Assembly (NCBI GenBank): GCA_024195585.1
Contig: SWBL01000106.1
Span: 1 to 64,000, forward strand
Direction: 5' to 3'
DNA: 64,000 nucleotides
DNA from: Aureobasidium sp. EXF-3400
Taxonomy: Eukaryota > Ascomycota > Dothideomycetes > Dothideales > Saccotheciaceae
In this document: positions 43,823-54,269 of the stretch, in pieces
Layout of the letters: every line of letters begins with the position of its first letter
Position numbering within the stretch: position 1 is the first letter of the stretch
The notes under the pieces: model-generated
What the model saw: only the letters and a program-made list of their open reading frames with translations
What the model was told of the DNA's origin: nothing
Database searches by the model: none
Position numbers and translations under genes: made by a program

Positions 43823-46210
43823 ATGTCGCATTACGATGAAGCTTCCAACTTTTCCGATCTCAGCTCTCTTGATGGCTCGGACGAGTTTGGTCGCAAGCTG
43901 CTCCAGCATACCAAAGACGCCCAGCGCATCTCGGCCTTGACTGCGTCGCACGCCTTTAGCAAAGCAAAGCCCCTGCCACGCGCCGCCCTGAGCCTCGACA
44001 ACCTCGAGCGCAACAACTTCCACAACCCGCCGTCTCACCAACCCGACCACCATCCAGCCAGTCTCTCCGGCAGCACTGCCTCCGACCCACCATTGAACCT
44101 GCCCACATCATGGGGAAGAAAAGGAAGACCGAACCACGCTTGGATGCGCAATATCCACGACCAATCTCAGACCAACATACAATCAAGCCCAAACATTGAC
44201 TGGGCTGATGCTGCAAATGATTCTCTGTACTCGTCTGCCCATGTCTCTCCGCCACAAATACGCGCCCACACCCTTGCGAGACAAGCCGTAGTCGAACAGC
44301 ACGAGAGTTACATCGACCATTGGGATTCAGACCGGGACTTTAGTGCCGCCTCGCTGCTGGAATCCACTCCAGCTGTACCCTCGCGCTCTCGCTTGACCAT
44401 CGATCAGATCCGCGAGCGTGAAATCCAAACCTACCAAGCTCGTGCTTCATCGTCTACGCGCCGCCAGATAAGACAACAGTCGACAAATGAGACACAGTCG
44501 CGTACCTACCGAGACACTCATGCAGAATCCAGCTCGGCACAAGGCTTCAAGCCAACCATCTCCAATAAAGAGAATGTGCCCCTGGCACCACGCCAGTCAG
44601 CTCGCGCTTTGTACAAATCTGTCGAGACGTCGCAAACCATGCCTACCATTACTCCTCGACCTGCACAGCGAAAGGCTGACTCCCTGGCATTGCTTAAAAG
44701 GCTGTCGAGGACTCCAAGCGCTTCGCCCTCTCCAACTTCGGCCAAGGACTCCATGCCAGCAAACAATCCTCCTCGTCAAGACACAGCCTGGTCGGATAAA
44801 TACCCAAAGCAGCCTACGCGATCGCTTTTTCGGGGAGATTCACCCCAGGCACCCGAAGTCGTAAGAGGTCCTGAGATACTCTATGTTGAGCAGGGGGACT
44901 CGTCACAAGCACCCGAAGTAGTCGAAATTCCGGAACCCTCGCCTCAAGAACCTCTGGTAACTCCTGCAAGGCCAGCAGAGCGGCAGCTGCCAGCAAAGAC
45001 TCCTGTGGTCATGGGTGCTTGGATAGACACACCACAGACTGCTCGCCAGTCGAACATGTCTTCAGAATCTCAGGCTGATCGTCGGACTACCGAGTCTCTT
45101 GAGTCAATTGCTGAGGACTCTCATCATCGCTCAATCAGCGAACCGAACCTGCCTACCTCTGCGTTAGATGCTATACTCAAGGATGTTCGGGACGGCAAGC
45201 GACGAGAAGATGATGATCCCACTCTCGGTGACTCTACCATTGCCAGTTTGGAAGATGTCATGGCTCCATCTGCCGACAATACTCTCAGACTTGACCTTCC
45301 AAACGTACCATTGGCCCAGCCTCCGTCCTCGAAGACTCAGGACAAGCAGGACCCAGCCCAGACAGATACTTTGAAGGAAGCAATACAACCGAAGTCCGAT
45401 TCGAAGGACAACGTACCAACCTCGCAAAAGGACACAGACCTACGGCAGAGGTGGTCCGCTTTTGGAGGCCTCAAAAAAGGATTGGGCGGCACAAGTACCA
45501 CCTCCAAATCAAAACCACAGACCAACGACGACCGTGCCTTGGATAAAGCCATTGGGTCCGCTTCGCGAGGATCTACCACCCGGTCGAGCGACATTCATAG
45601 CGCTCACCAGCATGTAGCAGGAACGAAATGTGTACAGTGCGGACGACCGACCAGCGTGCTTCGCGCTGCGTGGAACGAATACTGGAGCTGGTACTTCCGC
45701 CGCGATGCTCGAGCTCCACTGGGCTTCCGACTTACCTGGCTGGGCCTAGCATGCACATTATTCTGGACATGGTTAATCACCGAATTGATACTCAGCTCCA
45801 TCTTCAGTCCCCCTAGGTACGCGGCTAAGATGCGTGGATATGGTGTAGACCCGCATGCGCCACGCTTTCCTTACGTTTTGCCCACTCTGGTATCACGGCC
45901 CTTTGCTCCGTTAATTTCTCCGCTTGCGTCTTCGGCTACGTGGTTGTGGAAAGTCGTCTGGGGGCAAGAGAAATACAAGTACTACCCTGCTAGTCCGGGC
46001 GCTTGGGGTTCAGCTGCCAAAGTCAAGATTGGACCTCCAGGTCCGCGGTCTGCGTACTACACAAGCCATAATGTAGCAGATGATGTAAAATGGACAGAAC
46101 AAGAGAATGTAGGGCAAGCATGGCATACCCAAGAGGAAACTCGGAATAAATGGAGCACTTGGGCAACGGATAGTGATGGGAGCATGCTCGAGGATGAAGT
46201 TGTCATTTGA
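43823..46210 (+). CDS. Unrecognised 795-residue protein with one C-terminal membrane span
   Basis: A single uninterrupted frame of 795 residues. Residues 1-590 are largely disordered (Ser, Pro, Gln, Thr, Asp), with short ordered-looking islands: SNFSDLSSLDGSDEFGRKLL at the start, RSRLTIDQIREREIQTYQAR, VVMGAWIDTPQ and a leucine/acidic LDAILKDVRDGKRREDDDPT segment. A CVQC pair at 603-606 precedes an amphipathic stretch (AAWNEYWSWYFRRD) and one membrane helix at about 637-661. A 134-residue tail follows with many Trp/Tyr/Pro. The layout suggests a protein inserted in the nuclear envelope or ER with a long cytosolic or nuclear arm. I do not recognise the family. Confidence 0.8.
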   Translation: MSHYDEASNFSDLSSLDGSDEFGRKLLQHTKDAQRISALTASHAFSKAKPLPRAALSLDNLERNNFHNPPSHQPDHHPASLSGSTASDPPLNLPTSWGRKGRPNHAWMRNIHDQSQTNIQSSPNIDWADAANDSLYSSAHVSPPQIRAHTLARQAVVEQHESYIDHWDSDRDFSAASLLESTPAVPSRSRLTIDQIREREIQTYQARASSSTRRQIRQQSTNETQSRTYRDTHAESSSAQGFKPTISNKENVPLAPRQSARALYKSVETSQTMPTITPRPAQRKADSLALLKRLSRTPSASPSPTSAKDSMPANNPPRQDTAWSDKYPKQPTRSLFRGDSPQAPEVVRGPEILYVEQGDSSQAPEVVEIPEPSPQEPLVTPARPAERQLPAKTPVVMGAWIDTPQTARQSNMSSESQADRRTTESLESIAEDSHHRSISEPNLPTSALDAILKDVRDGKRREDDDPTLGDSTIASLEDVMAPSADNTLRLDLPNVPLAQPPSSKTQDKQDPAQTDTLKEAIQPKSDSKDNVPTSQKDTDLRQRWSAFGGLKKGLGGTSTTSKSKPQTNDDRALDKAIGSASRGSTTRSSDIHSAHQHVAGTKCVQCGRPTSVLRAAWNEYWSWYFRRDARAPLGFRLTWLGLACTLFWTWLITELILSSIFSPPRYAAKMRGYGVDPHAPRFPYVLPTLVSRPFAPLISPLASSATWLWKVVWGQEKYKYYPASPGAWGSAAKVKIGPPGPRSAYYTSHNVADDVKWTEQENVGQAWHTQEETRNKWSTWATDSDGSMLEDEVVI

Positions 46211-46712
46211 AAAGGCCAATTTTTGCATCTCATGGCGCTTTTGGGACTTCTGTTGGATAGCGACTGCACTTGGCAAAAGCGTGTCTATTTTTTGCAAGAA
46301 GCGTAAGGTCAACGCTTGCATATGTCGAACCTGCTGTTGGATATTCGAGCCTGGAGACTTTTTGTAGTGAGATCTAACTCTGCACATTGATCGTGCTATT
46401 CTTCTCTCATCCTTTTTGATCTCACGTTTCGTTGTGTACATGGATTTCAACTGATAATTTGACGGTCTCGATCGCCAACCAAGGAGGAGGAGCAATTGTT
46501 CTGTCAAGAGCTTTGATGTGGTTTGTGTGGTTCATGAATCATGACCCAGCCAGATCTCTGACTTTGAAATGTGGGGAAAGCTCCGACCCCAGTGACATCA
46601 GAGCTTGGTCGATGATGTAGTGCGAGACGACACGCGATTGCTTCAATGGTTTTCACAATTCCTCTTCCTCTTCTTCGCATACCAAAATAAACATCACATC
46701 TATCAATTCATC
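46211..46712. other. Intergenic, promoter of the next gene
   Basis: About 500 nt. No gene seen. Confidence 0.5.
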
Positions 46713-47517
46713 ATGAGTCTTTTACGCACAACCTTCATCCGCAATGTTCCTCGCAGCTTTGCTCGTAGCCCTGCCTTGAGCATTAGCGGCAGACGCTTCG
46801 CATCCTCAGACTACGGCAGCGGTTCTGGCGACCCCAAGGGCGAGAAGCCTCAAGAGCAGGGCGCAAACCCTTCGGCCGACAAGGAGCACCCCGGTCCTCC
46901 TCCCCCAAAGGCTGGTCAGGGTAGCGGTGGTGCTACCAAGGCCGACAGCACTGGCCACAACACCGGCGCCGCTAAGCAGCAAAAGAAGAGTTTCTCCACC
47001 ATGGCCAGAAGAATGGCCACTCAAGATTACGGCAGTGGCTCAGGCGACCCCAAGGGTGAGAAGCCTCAAGAGCAAGGCGCAAACCCTTCGGCCGACAAAG
47101 AGCACCCTGGCCCCCCTCCCCCCAAGGCTGGTCAAGGCAGCGGCGGTGCTACCAAGGCCGATAGCACCGGTCACAACACTGGAGCTGCCAAGCAGCAAAA
47201 GAAGAGTTTCTCCACCATGGCTAGAAGAATGAGCGAGGAACGTCCCAAGTCGACGAAAGGTCTGGAACCCAAACTCAACAAGGGCAAAGCCCCACCTGCT
47301 GAAGAGGACCTTCCCGAGGACGTGAAGCAACACAACAAGGAGATGGACCAGAAGGCCGATCAAGCTGCTGAGAAGCTTGGTGATGACAAGAGCAAGAAGG
47401 ACGACAAGGTTGGCAAGGAGTTCTGGTATGCATTTCCCCCGACTTCTGCCGTTCCATCTCACATGTGCTAACTACAATTACAGGGCTGGCCAAGGCGGTC
47501 GCGACAGAGACCCTTGA
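46713..47517 (+). CDS. Mitochondrial-targeted protein with an internal 72-residue duplication
   Basis: 248 residues in two exons, 46713-47425 and 47484-47517; a 58-nt intron (GTATGC..CAG) adds only AGQGGRDRDP and the stop. The first 31 residues are Arg/Ser/Ala-rich without acids (MSLLRTTFIRNVPRSFARSP), typical of a mitochondrial presequence. Then a 72-residue unit occurs twice (33-104 and 105-about 174), rich in Gly, Lys and Pro, beginning DYGSGSGDPKG and ending SFSTMARRM. The last 70 residues are charged (Glu/Lys). No TM or catalytic motif. I do not recognise the family; single-copy relatives would show which copy is original. Confidence 0.85.
46809..47232 (+). repeat. 216-bp direct duplication within a coding exon
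   Basis: Two almost identical units at 46809-47024 and 47025-about 47232, 216 bp (72 codons) apart. The differences I see are mostly silent third-base changes, so protein similarity is higher than DNA similarity. Confidence 0.9.
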
Positions 47518-47958
47518 TTTGTCCACGACGCGTCCTTTTCAATTTCTTACGACCTTTTCACCTTCTATCATGTCCGTCGACGAATGCCGAAAGAGAAACC
47601 CCATAACAGCTTGACATAGCATGTACTGTACTTTTACTGTATCGATGATTGCATCGAGCGATCCTTCCACCATGATCTGATATTGAATATGCTGTGTGTA
47701 CAAGTGAAATATAAGATATGGCTGACTCTTTTGTGTGCTCTCAATCCTTCCTCCATATGCAAATTAGACATTACGTCCCACGGTGTTAGCTACGCCCGCA
47801 ACGAGACCCCGGTAAAGAAACGGGTTGACTGCCCACCGAAACCCGTACTTTTGGACCATGAACAATTTATCCACCACTCCTGATTTTCTTCACAACAAGC
47901 AATCTTGCAAACTGCACAAGATGTTAGCGTTCCTCCGAATAAAAGGATCACAATGAAC
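47518..47958. other. Convergent 3' flanks
   Basis: 441 nt between convergent genes. No gene seen. Confidence 0.5.
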
Positions 47959-49455
47959 TTACTCGCAAGGCTCGTTCTTCTTCACATACTCGAGATAATC
48001 AAAACACTCATCTCCCTTCAAAGTCTCCACATCGGGTCTGAACTTGGGCGTCCTCTCCACCATCCTCATCACCAACTCTTGTCCCTCATCACTGACCCCA
48101 AACTCTTGCAACTCTCTGACTCTAGGCTGCCAGTTCAGAATAGCTCGGAAGCAAGACATATAGTTCAAGTCTTCGAGGAAAGGCACTGGTGTATTGCCAA
48201 CCAGCAACTCCCACATGATGATACCCAAGCTCCAGACGTCGGTTTTGGAAGGCAGCGCGCCGGCACCACGTTCGAAGACTTCGGGGGCGACGTAGTCGAT
48301 AGTGTCGTCTGCGATGCGGTCGTGGAGGTATTGTCGTGCATCTATCAAGTCTTCACCGCCAAACTCTGTAAGTTTGAAGAGGGGAGGGTCGGTACGGAAT
48401 ACGATGATCTTGGTGGGTTTGAGGTCGCGGTGGGATATTCCTTGAGAAGCAAGATAAGAGAGGGCTTTGAGTGTTTGCAAAGCAAGATCCATGACGGCGT
48501 CTTCTTTGAGTCTTCTAGCGTCGTGCTGACGGATGAAGTCGCTGATGTTGCCGTGGGGAGTGTGTTCGATGAGAATGATGTTGCCTTGGGGCCATCGCTC
48601 GCGAAAAGCAGAGACGACGTTTTCGTGGCGGACTCGTGTCATGGCGGCCGTTTCGCCCAGGTTGATGCGTTCTTCTCTCGCATCGCCTTTCCTGTCCCGT
48701 AGCTTCTTCAGTACGACAGGGAATCCAGTCTTTTGCTTCTGCTTGCCCTTGGCGAGCGTCACTGTCATGCTGCCGGTCTCGAAATGGAAGGGTCGTGCTT
48801 CTTGCCAGATGCAGTCCTCCTCTGCGTCGAGGTATCTCTGGCGGGCATCGACTGGGATAAGTGCCTGGCGTTCAGAAGGCCGTAGGAGAGACCATACTGT
48901 TGTCTTGAGCTCCGCCCATCTGGATCGCATTTTGGGGCTGGTGAAGTCCAAAAATGGAAACATAAGCATCAGTGATACGTTACCAGCTACGACTGTGACA
49001 GCCTCGCCTTGGTATATCCGTGTCCGCTGTCCGACTCCCAAGAGCAGCTTGTCGTCGACTCTGATGCCTCGAGGACTGCGGTTATAAACGTCCAACTCAG
49101 GGACAGCCAGGGTGTAGTCCAGTTGTACACTAAAGTGCAACCCATCGACGCCATTGCTATCCTTGTCACCCAGAAGGATGTCACACTTCTCCCGATCTCG
49201 CCCGAACCTGTGACCCTCTGTCACATCGATGAACGAGTCGATGCTGAATGTCAAGGCCAGTCCAGCTTGTTCTCGGTCTTCTTCGTTGTAGCCATCTCCC
49301 AGGCCGGCCATGGGTTGGATTCGGTAGACAAAGCGTTCGTTCTCAGGACGTTCCAGAATGCCTGTATCACTTGACTCGATGCCAATGACGCAGTACGTCT
49401 TGGTGATATCGTACCACCCGAGCGTGTCGCTATCAGCCGAGGCGGGGCTAGACAT
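47959..49455 (-). CDS. FHA-domain pseudokinase
   Basis: 498 residues in one exon, starting at the ATG at 49455; an in-frame ATG at 49563 would add 36 residues. An FHA-like phosphothreonine-binding domain covers about 75-165, with FGRD at 84-87, LHFSV at 106-110 and NRSPRG at 125-130. A protein kinase fold follows (about 225-490): VVLKKL with Lys250, HENVVSAF, HRDLKPTKIIV at 342-352, EFG at 364-366, APE at 390-392 and DVWSLGIIMWELL. HRD is kept, but the metal-binding Asn is Lys349 and DFG is EFG, so Mg-ATP binding should be impaired. Family relatives with FHA plus kinase include Rad53/Chk2 types. The stop overlaps GTAAGT at 47956-47961, so a further exon cannot be excluded. Confidence 0.88.
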   Translation of the reverse strand: MSSPASADSDTLGWYDITKTYCVIGIESSDTGILERPENERFVYRIQPMAGLGDGYNEEDREQAGLALTFSIDSFIDVTEGHRFGRDREKCDILLGDKDSNGVDGLHFSVQLDYTLAVPELDVYNRSPRGIRVDDKLLLGVGQRTRIYQGEAVTVVAGNVSLMLMFPFLDFTSPKMRSRWAELKTTVWSLLRPSERQALIPVDARQRYLDAEEDCIWQEARPFHFETGSMTVTLAKGKQKQKTGFPVVLKKLRDRKGDAREERINLGETAAMTRVRHENVVSAFRERWPQGNIILIEHTPHGNISDFIRQHDARRLKEDAVMDLALQTLKALSYLASQGISHRDLKPTKIIVFRTDPPLFKLTEFGGEDLIDARQYLHDRIADDTIDYVAPEVFERGAGALPSKTDVWSLGIIMWELLVGNTPVPFLEDLNYMSCFRAILNWQPRVRELQEFGVSDEGQELVMRMVERTPKFRPDVETLKGDECFDYLEYVKKNEPCE

Positions 49456-52181
49456 GGTGGAATGTGGGATCAATACTCTTGAACGAGGAATGGAGTGGAG
49501 CAAATGGAGGCACTTGAGCTGTTGACTTGGTGTCTTTGCAGAGACTTGCGGTCTTGCCAGCATTTATACTTGCGCCCAGAATCTTTTGCCTCTGTTGTAA
49601 CGAAGCACCGCGGCGGGAATCAGTCGTCAAGTGCGAGTTTTTTTTTCTCCGGAGTTGCAGGGGCGAGCTGTCAGTCGTATCGGGTCTAAGCGTGACCTAA
49701 ACAAGGAATATGGTGCTAATCGTCGACGCGCTCTCAAGGTTGTCTAGCATTGATTGGGACCAGCGGAGTCGTTGTGGTAACGCCAGCGACGGACCCAAGA
49801 CTTGCTGACGACCGGGATGATTTCGTTCACTGGTTGGGCACGCAATTCTATCACCAGGAAGGAACGACTGGCGATCTATCGCAAGACTTTCCGAAGTTCA
49901 CGTCGAGAGATGCAAGTGTCCGACTGCGACTGCAAGACGCTTCGTTCGGACGCCTCAAGGACGGTTCGTCATCCTGGCGACCTGCAACCACTTTCCGAGA
50001 CTTCAGTTAATCATCTGCCGCATATGAGCGGTCGCTGACATGACCGGTGCACAGTCTTGCCACCCCGCTTTCAGGTCCTCGGATGATGTTGCTATCCGAT
50101 GTCGTACAAAATTCGTTGGCGAGAGCCGTGGAAAAAAAAAGGACTTTTCCAGATGGACTTATTCCCAATTCTCTTCCCTTTGTTGATGAGTAGAACGGAA
50201 GTGCTTAATGGCTCGCCGCTCCCTTGTATTTGTGTGTATCTCGGCTTCTCCGACCCCGTATGTGATCACAACGTGATCGGGAAGAGCGAGTGAAACCAGT
50301 AGAGCTCACGACAAGGTCCGGCTTCTCATTTTTTTTGCAAAGTCTAAATGCGGAGGTGAGAAGGCTTCGTGCAGATTCTGCTGCAATCGTGTCGACAGCA
50401 AGATTACTCGGCGTTATTGCTCAAGCGGAATCGACAAAGCTACACAGTGCTCTAGCGGTCAGTAGTTGTGGTTATCATTGGATGCTTGAGGGTCAGTATC
50501 GAGGAGACCAAGAATTGTGTATGGTTCTGGTCATGCATGTACATGTGCCTCCTTTTAGCTCTCCTAGCGATCGGACATGATATCACCTATTGCGACCCAC
50601 CTGTCTGAAGCAGAGCTCGTATTAAGGTGTACCTACTTGTTAGCCCTGCAAAAAACTGCTCCTGCTATCTCTGCATCCAACCATCATGCTTAGAGGCGTT
50701 CATGCAACGGGCCGATGTAAACACCAGAGATTCGTATGCAGAGGACAATCGATCAAATGATCTTCATCCCATGGTTGAGTTTCGTGTCATGACGGTCATG
50801 GAGTTGAGGTGCAGACAGGGCTTAACGAGAAGGAAGCTCGAGACCGAGAGGAGAGTAATTGATGGGCCACACTAACGGAACAACGGCCCGTTCAGATGTG
50901 TTTACAAGGTAGCAACACGACTGCGAAAGGGAAATGGTCAAGAGGTGGAAGGTGGGTGTTTTGGTCATGAATGTGGAGAGAAGCACAAGGCTGGGGATGT
51001 TTGCACTGTTTGATGAATGTGATGACTTCGCTCCATGGAACCACTTCGCTCTTTCCTTAGCTTCATGCGCATATTCAGTGTACTCTGTTGCTCTCTTCTC
51101 ATTTCCATCCACCTCCACTCTCTCCCTACATGCTGAGCTATGGAGCACAAGCAACTATAAAAAGGCACGATGCTTTCCAGAAGTACGTGGTGTCCACAGA
51201 AAGACGGTACTTTTCATCGTTTCTGTGGCCACGCTTCTGGTTTGAAAACAATCATGCATTTTTATAGTGCCCAATGTTGCTGTACACAGTTTTGAGAGAA
51301 GGTCGGCCAGGCTTTGCCCCTAGGTCTGACCCAGCATGTTCTCGTATCTCCTAGAACGTCACTCGTGAATCTCTATTACGCTGTGTCTTTGCTCACATTG
51401 TAGAAGCTCATTCGAGGCTCCAATTACCTCTGCCCAGTAAGTCTCTCCTTCATCGGGACTTATATGTAATTGAAAAGCGCTGCGACGTCATTCGCGTCCA
51501 ACAACTGTTAGTATCGAACATCCCACTATTAGCCCCTCCTGCCTAGTATATCTTTTATCTCAAAAACGTTTACAATCACGTCTAGCCCCATTTTGCCGTC
51601 ACTCGCGCTTGAAAACAATCACTACTAGATCCGTATATTAGAGAGCAAGTGCTAAGCTCACCTTCACTATCTTCCACATTCCCATCTTACACCACTCTCG
51701 AAAGTTCTTTCTTACAATCACAACCCGCTTCACTATAGTTCTAATCTAGTTAGCAACTCTCTCATCGGACACTACTACGACGCCTTCTCGCGCTCCGCCG
51801 TCACTCGCGATCGGAGCAAACACAGCGAGGTCCGTGCGCCGCAGTACAAACACTGGGCTCGCCTTACTACTATAGTCCTAACCCAGCAAGTTGCACTCCC
51901 ACCGGCTATTAATACAACACTTCATCACGTCCCGCCGTCACTCGCGCCCGAAGACAAATAATCTGAGGTCAGTGCCCCAGAGAACAAGCGCTAGGCTCGT
52001 CTAACTGCTATAGTCTTTAACTTGATAACTCATCCTCTCACCGGCCATTGCTCCCACGACTCATCACGCTCCGCCGCAGCTCGCGTCCAAAATACTTATT
52101 TCGCCCCTGACTACTGTATCCCTCTTCCATCCCATACTAACTACGAAGATTCAAGTGGTTCATAACAACTCTCAACTTGTC
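49456..52181. other. Intergenic region of 2.7 kb ending in a repeat array
   Basis: Divergent upstream flanks. Short frames only. 51480-52100 holds degenerate repeats (see separate entry). Contains A-rich runs such as the one near 50131. Confidence 0.55.
51480..52100. repeat. Degenerate ~138-bp tandem repeats upstream of the SAP-like gene
   Basis: A core resembling CCGCCGTCACTCGCG recurs at 51791, 51928 and 52067 (137 and 139 bp apart), with weaker copies near 51484 and 51595. Between cores, shared pieces appear in the same order: GAGGTCxGTGC, CACTGGGCTCG or CGCTAGGCTCG, CTATAGTC, and CTCACCGGCCATT. The last clear copy ends about 100 nt before the ATG at 52182, so the array overlaps the promoter or 5' leader. 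Confidence 0.75.
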
Positions 52182-54269
52182 ATGTCGGAAGAGCAAGATG
52201 CTGCGTCCGGAGGACTGTTCTTCGGAGCACCTTGTACGTATATCCTGTGGTATACTCTTCTTCCAGAACTAACAAGCGGTCCGTTCTAGCCGATGTTCTC
52301 ATTCCATACACTTCTGAAGTTCCTTCACGTCCGGATGACGCCGTCAAAGTCGAGGATGATGAAGACTATGATGAAGAGATTGACAAGGTACGGAGTTGAA
52401 GACAACGTCGAGCCATATGGATAGCTGACATTACAAAGAGTTCCAAAGTGAACCCCTTCCGTGGTACGGATTCGAAGAAACGTCCTGCTGCGGACGAAGT
52501 CCTGCCAACCAAGCGTCAGAAGAGATACAAGATGGGTACTGCTGTCAAGGGTGGTCATGCTCCTTCGTTCAAACCCATCACCGTCGATCTTGATGAGGAA
52601 GATCAGATGATTGTCGACATGAAGCAGCAGGGCTACAAGGACGAGGACATCGTTGTTCGTCTCATCGAGAAGGGCTTCACCCGCTACGAACCTAGAAGTG
52701 TCGGCTGCCGTTGGATGCGTATCCGCAAGAAGACACAAGAGTACGAAGAGAAGTTGCTCGACGAAGAGCTGACCGATTGGCACATTGGAGAAGTAAGCTT
52801 CTGCGGATCATATCCAGTGTGTCTTGTCCGTTACTGACCAGTGCTAGGACGAAATGCTTGATGAGGCATACAAGATCGCTGACGAAAAGTGCAAAGTCGA
52901 GCTCGAAAAGCTTGAGCAGAAGCGTTGGGCTTGGGCAGCTCAGGAAATCAACAAGCGTCTTCCTCGTCAGCGCTTTTCGGCCAAGGCTTGCCGCAAGCGC
53001 TGGGAAGATCGCATCAACAAGACTGCTCGATGCCCCCCCGAACTCGATCCCAACCCCGAGGCACGCGCTCGCGAACGTGAAGAACGTATCGCCGCTTACA
53101 AGCTGCGCAAGGAGGAGGAAGCAGAGCGTGAAGCCGCGGAAGCCGAGAACAAGAAGCGTTCCAAGAAAGACAACACTGTTCAGAAGATCGCTGCTCGCCA
53201 ACGTAAGGAGACCCAAGTTGCTCTCAAAGCCCAAAAGAAGCGGGAAAAACAAAAGTATCGCCAATCTCTGCTCGAAACAGTCACTCTTGCTAGACAGCGC
53301 AAGCAGGATGCACTTGATGCCGCCCGCGCAGAGCGCCTCTATCATGAGAAGAAGAACAAATTCTTTGTCCGCCTTCACAAGCAGTTGAAGAAGGAAGTGG
53401 GCGCTCTCCAGAAGAAGAAGGAGAAGAACGGCGGCGTTACTCCCGACCCAGAAGAAACTGACGTTGTCTTCAAGCCTAGGAGCAGATATACCTACAAGAA
53501 CACCGCCGAGCAGATTCTTGACGAGGACATCGATGCCACACAGGCTGTTATCGATGCCCGTGCCCATACTTTCACTGGTGTGGTTGAACCCGTCGGTACA
53601 GTCGCCACACAGATCGTGCCTATCAGCAAGCCTGCCGTCATCGCTGATGGCTTCCCCGAAGATCCTCGTAGCTGGTGTACCATCGACGAATTGCACAACA
53701 TCCTGCGTTCACGTGGCATGCTCCTGAACCGCATGAAGGAGACAAAGCCTATCATCTTGTCCAGACTGAACAACGAAGACAGAACTATCAGTATCCAACA
53801 GCTCAAGGACCTGCTGAAGGCCCGTAACGAAGATTCGAGCGGTACAAAGGCTGAGCTGATGAGACGGCTGGCTATCGCCGACGCAAAGACTTCCAGAAAG
53901 TATCAGAACAACCGTACAAACCGCCCACTGGATGAGAACGGCAACCGCATCAGAGTGAAGATACCTGCCAAGCCAGCTCTGTCAAAGACGAGCGCCCGTT
54001 ACAATGCTCGTGAAGTTGTTATCAAAAATGGCATCGCTGTCACCAGCACTGGATCTCCTTCCACCAAAAAGAGAGCTCCCGCCAAGAAGACCCCGGCAAA
54101 GGTCCCTGCTAAGAAAACTCCCAAGAAGGGAAAGAGCACCACTGCTTCCAAGCGGTTCATTCCCGATGACGATGAGGACGAGGGTGATGATGAAGAGCCT
54201 GATCTTCAGCCCAAGGCCGAGATGGAGGGCGTGGAGGATGTTGTGAGCAGCCTGCTTTCAGAGGAATAA
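52182..54269 (+). CDS. SAP-like, coiled-coil, probably chromatin-associated protein
   Basis: 641 residues in four exons: 52182-52233, 52290-52387, 52439-52792 and 52848-54269; introns of 56, 51 and 55 nt. The N-terminus is acidic. A small helical domain with EDQMIVDMKQQGYKDEDIVVRLI and VGCRWMRI, then FSAKACRKRWEDR at about 212-224, resembles Myb/SANT-like helices. A strongly charged coiled coil follows (about 240-370). Two SAP-type helix-loop-helix segments, TIDELHNILRSRG at about 446 and SIQQLKDLLKARN at about 483, bind DNA in related proteins. The tail is Lys/Pro/Ala-rich (KKTPAKVPAKKTPKK), then acidic. The combination suggests a nuclear DNA-binding protein; target unknown. Confidence 0.85.
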
